Numbered from the stretch's first letter, positions 45,007 through 54,659 are shown. The stretch: 64,000 nucleotides of DNA from an uncultured Alistipes sp. (GCA_900550925.1 URTU01000002.1:18972-82971); one strand, 5' to 3'. The notes: generated from the letters alone by a model not told the origin. Numbers and translations: made by a program.

Positions 45007-45305
45007 TATTTCTGCCCTCCCATTCTTAAAAAGTCTGCCCATTTAACTGTTGTCAAATCACCGTCTTGGTTGAAAAATGTTACTGTGCTGCTTCTAACAC
45101 CAGTTACAAAAGTATTCCCTTTGTAACCTCTGTTTGTCATTATTTTTGGTCCGCTATAATCAGCATCGGAAGGAGTGGAACTCCCTAATGATATACCATG
45201 TACAGGTGAAAGGCACCAGGCCGGTACAATTGTCAGGACAACTAATGCCATAACCGGCACCACCGACAATAAAGACTTAAAAATCTTCTTCAATCGTGGT
45301 TTCAT
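45006..45305 (-). CDS. Small exported protein, possibly a displaced fragment
   Basis: 99 aa. The first 33 residues form a signal-like segment (LKKIFKSLLSVVPVMALVVL). The rest, beginning SPVHGISLGSSTPSDADYSG, is a short soluble stretch ending MGGQK. The GTG one codon upstream is also in frame. It overlaps the end of the 295-aa gene by 29 bp and the next gene by one base. It could be a small secreted protein, or a leftover toxin-tip piece given a new start. No family is recognised. Confidence 0.45.
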   Translation of the reverse strand: MKPRLKKIFKSLLSVVPVMALVVLTIVPAWCLSPVHGISLGSSTPSDADYSGPKIMTNRGYKGNTFVTGVRSSTVTFFNQDGDLTTVKWADFLRMGGQK

Positions 45306-46164
45306 CACATGCTTGATTTTTTAATTCATCAAAATAGCTCGTTGCTTGTCGCCGCAACTCCCCAAGATCATAGATCGGAGCCGCATGCAGATAAAACTCT
45401 TTATAGTATATCACGCTGTCAATATTGTCAGTATACCCTCCAGGATATTCATACCTCACAAACTCAGCCTTCGCTCTCCGTAACGTCAATAAAAACTGGC
45501 GGGGTTCCGGCCTGAATCTCATCACCGGAAATCCTTTGAGCGTGTCAAGATAATATGGCCCAATAGTGTCATAATAGAGCATGAAAGAGTCGTCAAGACT
45601 GTCAACGGCTTCCGCTTCATCAATACTGCTGGATTCACATACCTTGATATCGATAGGATCAGGAACAGGTTCAAAGACCAAGTCATCACCGTAAGGATTA
45701 TAATATCCATTAGTGTGTACACTTATCTCTGCCTGTAAGAAATAATCGGATGTGCTCAGAAAACTATGTGGTGGAAAATTGTACCCATCGAGGTGATATT
45801 GCAAATAACGCAGCAAATATTCTTCACGACTGAACGAACTGTCTGCCGGATTATAACAGGCCCGGAAGATCGAATCGGATACCACATAATCGTCACCACC
45901 AAGTTTAAATATCACCGGATTCGGGATAGTGATGGTATCGACGATGAAATGATCCGAAATATTTCGCGGATAAGACGTCGCCTTATTTTGTGCTCTTCGG
46001 CGATCAAGATCAATATCCCAAATACTCAATTTGTCACGCAGTTCGGCGTAGGCCTTCCCTTCGAGACATATCTCCTTAATGCAATACATCTCGAATATTA
46101 ATATCAACCCAAGAGCTATACCCAACGTGGCTTTCAAAATTTCACCTATCTTCATCTCTATCAT
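45277..46164 (-). CDS. Membrane-anchored putative immunity protein of RHS module 2
   Basis: 295 aa, starting MIEMKIGEILKATLGIALGL (the ATG three codons later is an alternative). One membrane helix (about 10-27), then a large domain predicted to face the periplasm, with no cysteine-rich or catalytic motif. Its start codon lies 23 bp inside the 3' end of the RHS metalloprotease gene, so it is tightly coupled to it. Position and topology fit an immunity protein for a toxin that would cleave proteins in the periplasm. The family is not recognised. Confidence 0.6.
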   Translation of the reverse strand: MIEMKIGEILKATLGIALGLILIFEMYCIKEICLEGKAYAELRDKLSIWDIDLDRRRAQNKATSYPRNISDHFIVDTITIPNPVIFKLGGDDYVVSDSIFRACYNPADSSFSREEYLLRYLQYHLDGYNFPPHSFLSTSDYFLQAEISVHTNGYYNPYGDDLVFEPVPDPIDIKVCESSSIDEAEAVDSLDDSFMLYYDTIGPYYLDTLKGFPVMRFRPEPRQFLLTLRRAKAEFVRYEYPGGYTDNIDSVIYYKEFYLHAAPIYDLGELRRQATSYFDELKNQACDETTIEEDF

Positions 46165-49100
46165 TATTACTAAACAATCCTATTATCTTATCCAAAAATG
46201 ATCTTTTCTCCTTTTTCTCCTTTTTATATTCTATAGGCAAATTCTTCATCATGTCAGCAATATTACGAGTAGGCAACAATAAAGCTCTGTTCTCACTATT
46301 AGACGTTTCTGTCATAAAACCCTTATCTTCATTATTATGCTGCATTCCTAAAGTATGTCCTATTTCATGCAAGACAGTTCCTATATTTGCCCTATCTGCT
46401 TTTGAATTATCTACATAGATCCTATAGTGATCCTTTGCAAAACCATTTACAATTTTCCCATCTTGTTGCCATTTATAATAATCATCCCGAGTATTCGGGT
46501 TCTTCTCTAGATCTGTGACCGTATATGAATTCCCAATACTACTGTCCGATGCTATGTATTCATTACCTTCTTGAAGGCTCAATTCAAACTTAATCGTATA
46601 TTCTTCACCATTATATTCATATTTACATATCAATCTATTAAAAAAATCTATAGCGTTTTGTAACGATGCCTTAATTAATTTTTCTTCTGTTACATATATA
46701 TTATAATAATGATAATATACGGCACAAATCGTTATGGTCTTTGTTTGTTCATCTATAACAACTTTACCCCTCTGACCATCAGGATCGATATAGTTAACCG
46801 GATTCCCAAAGCAATAGGTATAGGGACTCACCGAATAATATTCCCGCAGTTTGGGGTCTTGCTGCATGAAGACCGGTATCCGAAATCCGAAGCCTCGCGC
46901 ATGGAAATCCAACAGGGCCGCTCCGAACTCCGTCTGATCCTCCTTACCCGAAAAGGTGTAACGATTGTCACTGTTCTGGATCATCGTGGAAGTACTCCAG
47001 GCTCCGCCATAAGGATAATAATTATATTCGCCTATAACTTCTCCATCCTCGATGATCACACGGGTACTCCCCAGATGGTCCGTAATATAGTAGTTCGGTA
47101 TGTATGTCTCCCCGGAGGACGTATGTGATACCCTAAACCGCCCTCCGCCAAATGCCGCACTCTCAAGAGAGACAGACTCAATATCTCCACTGTCAGGGTC
47201 CCGTTCAACATCATAGACCAGAGACCCGACATACAACTTCCCGGACCCACCGGCCGTCATTACGGCAAGCTTGGTCCCATCGGCAAGATAGGTATACTCC
47301 AACATAAGAGTATCTCCATGGCTGATTTGTTGTGGCAAATTAAGAAAATTATATGCAATATCCAAATTATCGACACCATTAGTCGTCATATTTCCGTTTG
47401 CATCATATGAATATGCCATCTCCGCCAGATAATCCGCTGAATGTAGAACAATCTCCGGCTCCGGTATACAAACCTTGTCGATTTTATTGCCATCGTAAGA
47501 TATAACATAGTTCTCCCCAACGTAATCTCCATCTCGAACCCTCTGCAGTCTTTTGATGTTACCGTTTCTGTCGTACTGCATCTGACGTTCAACATGCTGG
47601 TTAGAAGCCGTTCCGTTAATATACTGCCGCGTATCGGTCAATCGCGACAAGCCATCATAGCTGAAAGCATAAAGATTCTGGTCATCACCCGGCGCAAACT
47701 GCCACTCCCATTCGGTTATATTGCCCGAATAACTCGGCGTTGTAGTCGTCTTCGTCGGATCGTAATAATGCAAATCCATCGAGAATACAGGAATAGTGAC
47801 AGGTATAGGTGTTATGGAGCCTATTAAAGAATCGGCCAACGACCTGCCCTTTATGATACCACCACCTATATCATTAATTGATGTAACTTCCTTACTTGTT
47901 AGCCAGCCCTGAATATTATAGCTCAAACTCTCTCGAAAAGCATTTAACCCGCCATCATATTTCTTTTCTATCAATGTTCCGAGATCATCATACGTATAAT
48001 TTACCTCTGCCTGCTGCGACTGCTCATTGTCGGTCAGAAATTCAGCCGTCTCACTCAGCAGGCGTCCTCGATTGTCATATGTAAATGCCTGCAGATATGA
48101 CTGATCACAAAGCACTGTTTCACCGTCACCCGTATGGCTATAATGCTGCAGCGACGACAATATATTGCCGTTGTAATCATAGTCATACGATATGCGTAAT
48201 ATCCCCCCGAGCGAATTCTGTTCGACAAGCTGAATTACACGCCCATGCGAATCGTAATAATAAACCCGCACCGTACCAATGCTATCATCCGTTGCAGCCA
48301 GAACCTCTTCGGTTTTCAGCCCTTTAAGATGCATCATATCAACCTGCGACTGAATAACCAGGTCATTAGATTCAAACGACATGTCGGGACGATTCGAATA
48401 CCCGCCGTATCGGACGACAAGACAATCTTCTCCTGCCGCATCCGTAATTATCGCAGGATACAGCGAGGTTGAAAACAGATTGCGGAGCGACTCTGTAGAA
48501 GACGTATAACTACGTATGAACTGCCGTACCGGACGATCGAGATCATCATACAGAGTAAACAACCAGTCATTATCCTCACGCATATTACCATCCTGGACAG
48601 CCACTACACGATCACGCTGGTCGTAAACCGTATATATTACATCCCGACCCGGCAAACGCGTTTCGATCTCACGGCCACGAGAGTCATATGTATAGCTATA
48701 ACAATATTTAGAAGCTATATCCTGATCAATAGCACAATCCTCCAACAATGCTATCGCTGCACTTCCTTCCGGCGACACAACCCATCGCAACAATCCAAGA
48801 TCGTCATACACATAATACGTATCGGCATATTCCCCAGCGGAGAGCACGGCCCTTGACAATATCGTATGTCCGTAAGAGTCCGAATACGATATCACCGTAT
48901 GGCCATCCTCATCCACGGTCGTTGTTTTGAAAAGAGTTGCGGCCGGGCGGTATGCCAACGCCTCCAAAGATCCGTTAGAGGTCACCCGAAGATTTCGCAC
49001 TTCATTGGCTGCATTGAAAGCATAAGCATTAGACGAATAACGCCCGCCCAGTGAATTGTTTAGATCGGGCATATAGTTCTTAGCCTCTCTGTCCAAAGGT

Positions 49101-50443
49101 GTACCGTCGTATGCTATTTGCGAATATGGTGCAATAGAGTTGGTTGCTCCGACATTAAACTTATCACGATAGAACTGCTCCTGACTAATCCATGCCTGAG
49201 CGACATACGCACCGGCATTATCATCTACGGCAAAAGGCAAATAGTCTCGACAAGGTCTGCCTATTGCATCGTAACCCGTTTGTTTGACAATATCGGCACC
49301 AGAGGTAGCGCCCGCAACAGCTATCGTCTGCATAGGCCGCCCAAGTCCGTCATAATACAACCTGTTGACTACCGTATGTTCGGCCGCAGAATCGAGAGCT
49401 GCTATCTGATCGATATACGGGAACTCAACTTCCCGCCAATAAACTATGTTGGAATAACCTTTCTCAATATCCCCAACTTTCAATTCCCGACGATAATAGG
49501 TCGTCTCCGAAGGTATATCTACAATGATCGAATCCAGCCCCAGACATATAGTTATGTCTCCAAAAGCAAATGGCGTCACAGTTCCATGTAATCCTGGATT
49601 GACTTTCTCAAAATCCGGCTGCGGATCCTCATCAATATATTCCCAATGTTCCATATCCGTACTGGCCTGCCAGCGCATAATCAATTTATACGGATTCGGG
49701 CGACTGACACCTTTCAAAACCAACTTGTCATCACGCTTTGTCAGCGATATGGTTCCTCCGTCAAAATGGGTTTTGACGCCTACAATATTCGAGTAAGCCT
49801 TGGAACTGCCACTGGTAACCTTGCGGCGGTAATACTCCGTACATGATACGAGCGGTCTCGGCCAAAGTTCCAGGCCGGTCTGGCCTTCCACCGTCTGCCA
49901 ATTACCTATCTCCGGATCCCAACGTTCCCACGAATAGGAATATGTCCCAGTGCCGGCCAGTGCCGGCTGGACAGACTGAATCTTCTCCGGTTGTTCTCCA
50001 AGCTCATAAATGCGGTCACTGCCCTCGATCCTGCCGCCGAACAGCGAGTGCAGTCCCTCCTGAGAATATGTAAATATTATCCGGTAAGAGGTGTTATCGT
50101 TGTCCATCTTATCCTTGAACAACACTTGTACCTGCCCGAGCAATATATCCTGAGTAGTATAATTAGGCTTGAACACTATATTCAACCGACTGGATGTAAA
50201 ATATACACTATCGACCTGCCCCTGTATATCAGGCATAATCGTTATCAGTTCCAGATTTCCCAGACAGATCAGTTCCTCATCTCCGACAAGTGGAGGCTGG
50301 GTGTAAAAAACCAATGTACCATATTGCCCGCCATCTGACGGAACATTGAAGTGTGACTGCTCCAGTTGCCACTGTTTCTGCTGTGCAAAAAGCTGGAAGG
50401 TCCCCAACAATATGCAAAAACATAAAAATATATTGCGTTTCAT
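46142..50443 (-). CDS. RHS-repeat toxin, second protein of module 2, metzincin tip
   Basis: 1433 aa. Signal peptide MKRNIFLCFCILLGTFQLFA, cut after FAQ. An Ig-like N-terminal part (to about 330), a DUF6443-like block (YYDGLGRPMQTIAVAGATSG), YD repeats (YDSRGREIETRLPG, YDDLGLLRWVVSPEG, YDGLSRLTDTRQYI) and the RHS core (PYTYCFGNPVNYIDPDG) ending about 1223. The tip (1224-1433) holds HEIGHTLGMQH at 1359-1369, the full zinc motif of metzincins (His1359, Glu1360, His1363, His1369), with a likely Met-turn at GFMTETS. The tip is much more AT-rich than the RHS part. It ends with a charged Lys/Asp tail. Confidence 0.9.
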   Translation of the reverse strand: MKRNIFLCFCILLGTFQLFAQQKQWQLEQSHFNVPSDGGQYGTLVFYTQPPLVGDEELICLGNLELITIMPDIQGQVDSVYFTSSRLNIVFKPNYTTQDILLGQVQVLFKDKMDNDNTSYRIIFTYSQEGLHSLFGGRIEGSDRIYELGEQPEKIQSVQPALAGTGTYSYSWERWDPEIGNWQTVEGQTGLELWPRPLVSCTEYYRRKVTSGSSKAYSNIVGVKTHFDGGTISLTKRDDKLVLKGVSRPNPYKLIMRWQASTDMEHWEYIDEDPQPDFEKVNPGLHGTVTPFAFGDITICLGLDSIIVDIPSETTYYRRELKVGDIEKGYSNIVYWREVEFPYIDQIAALDSAAEHTVVNRLYYDGLGRPMQTIAVAGATSGADIVKQTGYDAIGRPCRDYLPFAVDDNAGAYVAQAWISQEQFYRDKFNVGATNSIAPYSQIAYDGTPLDREAKNYMPDLNNSLGGRYSSNAYAFNAANEVRNLRVTSNGSLEALAYRPAATLFKTTTVDEDGHTVISYSDSYGHTILSRAVLSAGEYADTYYVYDDLGLLRWVVSPEGSAAIALLEDCAIDQDIASKYCYSYTYDSRGREIETRLPGRDVIYTVYDQRDRVVAVQDGNMREDNDWLFTLYDDLDRPVRQFIRSYTSSTESLRNLFSTSLYPAIITDAAGEDCLVVRYGGYSNRPDMSFESNDLVIQSQVDMMHLKGLKTEEVLAATDDSIGTVRVYYYDSHGRVIQLVEQNSLGGILRISYDYDYNGNILSSLQHYSHTGDGETVLCDQSYLQAFTYDNRGRLLSETAEFLTDNEQSQQAEVNYTYDDLGTLIEKKYDGGLNAFRESLSYNIQGWLTSKEVTSINDIGGGIIKGRSLADSLIGSITPIPVTIPVFSMDLHYYDPTKTTTTPSYSGNITEWEWQFAPGDDQNLYAFSYDGLSRLTDTRQYINGTASNQHVERQMQYDRNGNIKRLQRVRDGDYVGENYVISYDGNKIDKVCIPEPEIVLHSADYLAEMAYSYDANGNMTTNGVDNLDIAYNFLNLPQQISHGDTLMLEYTYLADGTKLAVMTAGGSGKLYVGSLVYDVERDPDSGDIESVSLESAAFGGGRFRVSHTSSGETYIPNYYITDHLGSTRVIIEDGEVIGEYNYYPYGGAWSTSTMIQNSDNRYTFSGKEDQTEFGAALLDFHARGFGFRIPVFMQQDPKLREYYSVSPYTYCFGNPVNYIDPDGQRGKVVIDEQTKTITICAVYYHYYNIYVTEEKLIKASLQNAIDFFNRLICKYEYNGEEYTIKFELSLQEGNEYIASDSSIGNSYTVTDLEKNPNTRDDYYKWQQDGKIVNGFAKDHYRIYVDNSKADRANIGTVLHEIGHTLGMQHNNEDKGFMTETSNSENRALLLPTRNIADMMKNLPIEYKKEKKEKRSFLDKIIGLFSNNDRDEDR

Positions 50444-50455
50444 AACTAATCCTAT

Positions 50456-53400
50456 TTAAAAATGATATTGATATTGTTCGATGATGCCGTTCCGATCCCG
50501 TTTCTCTATGAGGCGCCCGAAAGCATCATAATCAAAATAAAAATCATTGCCCGAAAAATCGGTCATACGTGTCAGGCCTACATGCGGTTTATAATCATAC
50601 AGTGTAACCGTAGCCGGCAATGAGCGCAATGTATTGCGCAAAGCATCAGACAGCCCCAAATTCAGCGGAGTCTCCATAGAACCTGTAACAGCCTCCATCT
50701 CCGTAAGCGTAATATCGAACAACTTTGCCAGCGGATAACGGCCGCGATATCCCCAGACATAACACGTCGACACACCGCTCCGGTCGGTTGTTTGGCGAAC
50801 ATTGCCCTCATGATCGTATGCATCATACTCAACAAATGTTGCATATGTAACATCTGTCGCGAAGATATCCTCCGACGACACCGTCACAGGTACTGTAATC
50901 TCGGCTGTTTCTGTACGGCTCGGCAACAACAGATTGCCACCTGCATACATGGCATAATCATATCGCAATGCCGAAACAAGTTGTTCGGCTCCACCGTTAC
51001 GCTGTAACGTATTCACAACATGAGACGGATACGACAAAAGATGTCTCACCACCACCGGATCCGAGTCGGAGACTCCTTCATAAAGATACCTGACATAACG
51101 CCGCGCAACCGTTCCCTCCGAATCGACAAAGGACATACAGCCGACCTGTCCTTTGGCATTGTATGTTATATGCTCCGAAGTCGACAGTTCTTGTCCCTCG
51201 CCATACATTGTAACAATCTTATCCGTCAGACGATTGTCCCCCGTATAAATCTTACCGGAACAGTAATTGTAACCGGCCGGTATGGTAAAGGCAACATAAT
51301 CAACCGCAGCCGCCTGATTATGATCTTCATATACGAACTCCTCTCTTTGGACTATATTATTCTGACTGTCAAAATATGTTTTCGACAGCAGTCTGCCACG
51401 ACGGTAATGTCTCGAATTGGGCTTTCGCTGAATATTATTTATATAAGACGTATCACATATAGGGTTATCCATCGGAACCGATATGGCTACATGGCACTGT
51501 CCCTCATAATTATCCGGATCGGTTTGGTAACAACTGAAATCATATTGAATACTTGAACCGTCAGAGCGCAATTCGGTAACGCGGCTATACTCAAGATGGG
51601 TCCTGTCAAAGGTGTTGACCGTACTTTGTATAAGCGGAATCTTCGTGCTAAGGCTGCCCTCTCTATACGCATAGAATCGCGGAAAATGGAGCATGATACC
51701 GGATGAATGCCCATCCTTGACATACCTGTATTCCCTCACTACCGTGCCATTATCGGCATCATGATCTGTAATCCGTTTAATTCTGACTCCGCCACATTCA
51801 TTACTGTCGGGATACAACGTTGAATAATGGTCCAACCGGGCCAGGAACGGAGCTTCATAGTGCATTGTATCCTGACCTGTGGGAGGTTCAATAGGTTCCG
51901 GTTCCAAGAATGAATTATTCGATCGCCGTTTCAGGACGGCTAAATAAGCCGTATTGCCTTCATACTCAAAATCCGTAAAACCTTTGGTCGGATATTCTAT
52001 CCGCTTCAAGCATCCTGTCACCCCATATTCAAATCGCGGATCATTCTGGTCGTTTACAATTACCTCATCCATAGTGACAGAATTCTCTATCGCCGTAGCG
52101 CCCGTCCAACCGACAGTACCATTATAATAGTTCCAGAAATCCACTTGTGTCGTCAGAATATCCGGATACGCATGGTTTTCATAATAATGCATTTTGTATG
52201 TTCCCTCACCCGAAAGTGCCAGACTGTCCATTATGGTACGGTTGTTCTTTGTACGGTAGTAAAAATCACATGCCCGCAACAGTTGTGTCGTATCCATGGC
52301 ATTCTTTACCGTAATCCTATCGAGCTTCAGCAACGTCTGAACGGTGTTGGCATACATCGATCGATGATCGGTCGGATCAGAAGAGGTTGTAAAAACCTCG
52401 CGGGCGGCTTTCGGAGAGTATTCAAACGAGACTCTTACCCCGTCCTCAACCTCGATACTTGACAAGTAAGTAGTTGCAACAATATGTGCGTACTTGGAGA
52501 TATATCTCATTCCACCATATGCATCTTCTCCAACCATATTATCCCCATCCGAAAAAGAGACTGCATATATATTATTTTTGTCAGGACCAGAGATTGATTG
52601 TTGATGATACCGGTTAGACGTATCCAGATATTCCAACGTTATCTTACGGCCGTTAGGAGCCTTAACCTCTGCCAAATACCAGCTGACAATCGGACTCTCG
52701 CTTAAAGGCGAACACATGAACAGCCCAGACGCCAAGGAATAATTCCCTTTTATGCTGTATTCCAGATATGGGCTATAACTATTCGGATGCGCCTCCTTAG
52801 TACCGAACAAGTATTCATAACCATCATCGGTAGTTATAACGATATAGCTGGCATCCAACGATCCACTCAGATGCAAGTCGATGGAATACGTATCATTATT
52901 ACCACCTGTATTAAATACCTGAATATTACGGTGACCATCGAGCATAAACGATCCGGAGTGCCCCATAAAGTTGAAATGAAAGACATCTGGCTCCGTTTCC
53001 GTATTGTTAACTGTATAATGAAAGTCGTCAAGCAACTCTCCTCCAACTTCCATATCAAGCAACCGATTATCATCATAAGACACGTTCCCCAGCATAAATC
53101 CATAACGCGAGGCGCCCGTACTCATCACATCGTCTGGCAAACCGTTTATTTCACGCGTAATAACGCCGCCACAATTCAGAAACCAGTTCAATCCCAGGAT
53201 ACCGGTCTGTCGACTAGGCACCAAGCCATTGGATGCATAACCTATTCCTACCGACAAATCGAAATCACGGTCTGAATATAAATATATCGGAATATCGACA
53301 CGTGCCGTGCCGGTATATAGGTCTACGGGAGTATTCCCATATTTTACGAATTCCCATGTTTGAGGAGCTGGATTGTATCCCGACATGGGATCAGTTGGTT

Positions 53401-53491
53401 CATTGTCGTAGGGGGACCACGACTGTTGTGCATAAACAGTAGAGCATACCGTCGCACATAAACATAACATCAAAAAAAATCGCTTCTCCAT
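50456..53491 (-). CDS. RHS protein A of module 2 (no toxin tip)
   Basis: 1011 aa from MEKRFFLMLCLCATVCSTVY (signal peptide, cut after YAQ); the open frame begins 15 codons earlier but the signal fixes the start. It matches the 1024-aa protein of module 1: WEFVKYGNTPVDLYTGTARV, IPIYLYSDRDFDLSVGIGYA and LGLNWFLNCGGVITREING at the N-terminus, YD/RHS repeats at the end (FDYDAFGRLIEKRDRNG). No toxin. It is followed, 12 bp later, by the toxin-bearing partner. Confidence 0.85.
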   Translation of the reverse strand: MEKRFFLMLCLCATVCSTVYAQQSWSPYDNEPTDPMSGYNPAPQTWEFVKYGNTPVDLYTGTARVDIPIYLYSDRDFDLSVGIGYASNGLVPSRQTGILGLNWFLNCGGVITREINGLPDDVMSTGASRYGFMLGNVSYDDNRLLDMEVGGELLDDFHYTVNNTETEPDVFHFNFMGHSGSFMLDGHRNIQVFNTGGNNDTYSIDLHLSGSLDASYIVITTDDGYEYLFGTKEAHPNSYSPYLEYSIKGNYSLASGLFMCSPLSESPIVSWYLAEVKAPNGRKITLEYLDTSNRYHQQSISGPDKNNIYAVSFSDGDNMVGEDAYGGMRYISKYAHIVATTYLSSIEVEDGVRVSFEYSPKAAREVFTTSSDPTDHRSMYANTVQTLLKLDRITVKNAMDTTQLLRACDFYYRTKNNRTIMDSLALSGEGTYKMHYYENHAYPDILTTQVDFWNYYNGTVGWTGATAIENSVTMDEVIVNDQNDPRFEYGVTGCLKRIEYPTKGFTDFEYEGNTAYLAVLKRRSNNSFLEPEPIEPPTGQDTMHYEAPFLARLDHYSTLYPDSNECGGVRIKRITDHDADNGTVVREYRYVKDGHSSGIMLHFPRFYAYREGSLSTKIPLIQSTVNTFDRTHLEYSRVTELRSDGSSIQYDFSCYQTDPDNYEGQCHVAISVPMDNPICDTSYINNIQRKPNSRHYRRGRLLSKTYFDSQNNIVQREEFVYEDHNQAAAVDYVAFTIPAGYNYCSGKIYTGDNRLTDKIVTMYGEGQELSTSEHITYNAKGQVGCMSFVDSEGTVARRYVRYLYEGVSDSDPVVVRHLLSYPSHVVNTLQRNGGAEQLVSALRYDYAMYAGGNLLLPSRTETAEITVPVTVSSEDIFATDVTYATFVEYDAYDHEGNVRQTTDRSGVSTCYVWGYRGRYPLAKLFDITLTEMEAVTGSMETPLNLGLSDALRNTLRSLPATVTLYDYKPHVGLTRMTDFSGNDFYFDYDAFGRLIEKRDRNGIIEQYQYHF

Positions 53492-53758
53492 AGTATTTAG
53501 GTTTAGTATGTTTTGGGGGTAGTATTTACTCGGCAAACAATCCGATATTATATGTCAAAGCATTTCTTCAGATTCGGCCCGTCACGCATCCACTAATATG
53601 AAGCGCACACAATCTGAAGCGCCGAAGAGAGAATTAGAGCCACAAACTGTAACCCGGTTTTAAAGTCCAAGCAAGGCTATAAGCAACTTCTAAACCCAAT
53701 CATGGCCTCATGCGGCCAATCGCAACAATCCGTTCAAGTGTAGTTAGTTCGGTTATTA

Positions 53759-53890
53759 GTTGTTAACAAAGATAGGATATAACGAGCGGCAATATTGTAA
53801 AAAAACTCCATAATCCAGCCTTACACACAATGGACAACACATTGATTATCAGTACGCTTACTTGGCAATTATCTTATCGCGCCCTTACAA
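53759..53890. repeat. Control-region repeat, copy 2
   Basis: Diverged copy of about 43485-43612 with the same order of conserved blocks (see copy 1). Confidence 0.6.
53767..53774 (-). promoter_or_regulatory. -7 box before RHS module 2
   Basis: On minus TATCTTTG, a perfect TAnnTTTG, about 275 bp before the RHS A start. The nearest TTG upstream (53792-53790) is 15 bp away, shorter than usual. Confidence 0.5.
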
Positions 53891-54095
53891 AACCGCAACT
53901 GTCTGCCAGTCAACATGATCCTAAATGAGGCTTATTTGTAGAAATCCGTAATTATTACAAATTTTCTGTAGGCATCCTGAATCTGCGCCCTCGTATCCCC
54001 GATACGATCAACAACTATTTGCAACTATTTTTGGCCGGCAAACAAGCCAAAATGCGAAGCAAACAATGAATAGCTAACCACAAACAACCTCAAGA

Positions 54096-54659
54096 ATGAT
54101 TCCATTGGTGATAATCGACATTCTATTCATCGCGGTATTGACCCTTGCTGTCCAGAGAAGTCTCAGATACTACAAACGCACCGTAGCAGCCCGTTCCGAA
54201 GCCCGCCTTGCATATATCAGAACATTAATTGAGACCGTATATGTATTTGGCAACAAACCCGACATGCTGCAGTCTCACATCAAACATGAGATGTCGATCA
54301 AGAAACTGTTATTATACGGGGTGATCGAGCGTCAGCCAACCGAAGCTTCAGACCCGGCACTGAGAATCAATGAAACCGATCAGCTATTATACCAGTTGCT
54401 GCAAAACGGCTTCTCTCCCCGCGAATTGTGTGTAATATTCAACCTAAACAATATCAACAGCCTATATGTCAAATACCATAGAATAAACAGGAAGCTCGAA
54501 CGACAAAACATTTCGAATCATGAGGCCGCTGTACCGGAATCCAGGATATCTTACACCACAAGGAGACATATAGTCCACAAGAAGTTCTCTCGGCATGTCG
54601 CCGACATCGCCGTTTTCCAGAATGATCCTGCTGCAAATCCAATTGCCGATAAAACATGA
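54096..54659 (+). CDS. Membrane-bound HTH-like regulator (candidate)
   Basis: 187 aa. The first 18 or so residues (MIPLVIIDILFIAVLTLAVQ) form a membrane helix, then a basic helix (RSLRYYKRTVAARSEARLAY) and a helical body. Residues about 96-140 (LLYQLLQNGFSPRELCVIFNLNNINSLYVKYHRINRKL) match the LuxR-like HTH at the end of Bacteroidetes TPR-type regulators (NGFS..E....L.......Y....RI..KL). There is no sensor repeat. It is divergent from the RHS A gene. The last 50 residues are variable. I infer a regulator of this locus; the copy beside the T2SS is decayed. Confidence 0.6.
   Translation: MIPLVIIDILFIAVLTLAVQRSLRYYKRTVAARSEARLAYIRTLIETVYVFGNKPDMLQSHIKHEMSIKKLLLYGVIERQPTEASDPALRINETDQLLYQLLQNGFSPRELCVIFNLNNINSLYVKYHRINRKLERQNISNHEAAVPESRISYTTRRHIVHKKFSRHVADIAVFQNDPAANPIADKT

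Larger units (their letters stand above)
53492..54095. other. Control region between RHS module 2 and the regulator
   Basis: About 600 bp with no convincing gene. It holds the divergent starts of the RHS A gene (minus) and the regulator gene (plus), a minus-strand -7 box, and the second copy of the repeated control region (about 53759-53890). The leader of the RHS gene carries ACATACTAAACCTAAAT before its ATG, similar to the leader of the module 1 A gene. Nothing else is evident. Confidence 0.6.

Noticed and set aside
26345..53491. T9SS sorting domain at the ends of RHS proteins
   Set aside because: No conserved C-terminal beta-rich sorting domain or repeated terminal motif is seen; the ends are toxin tips or plain repeats.
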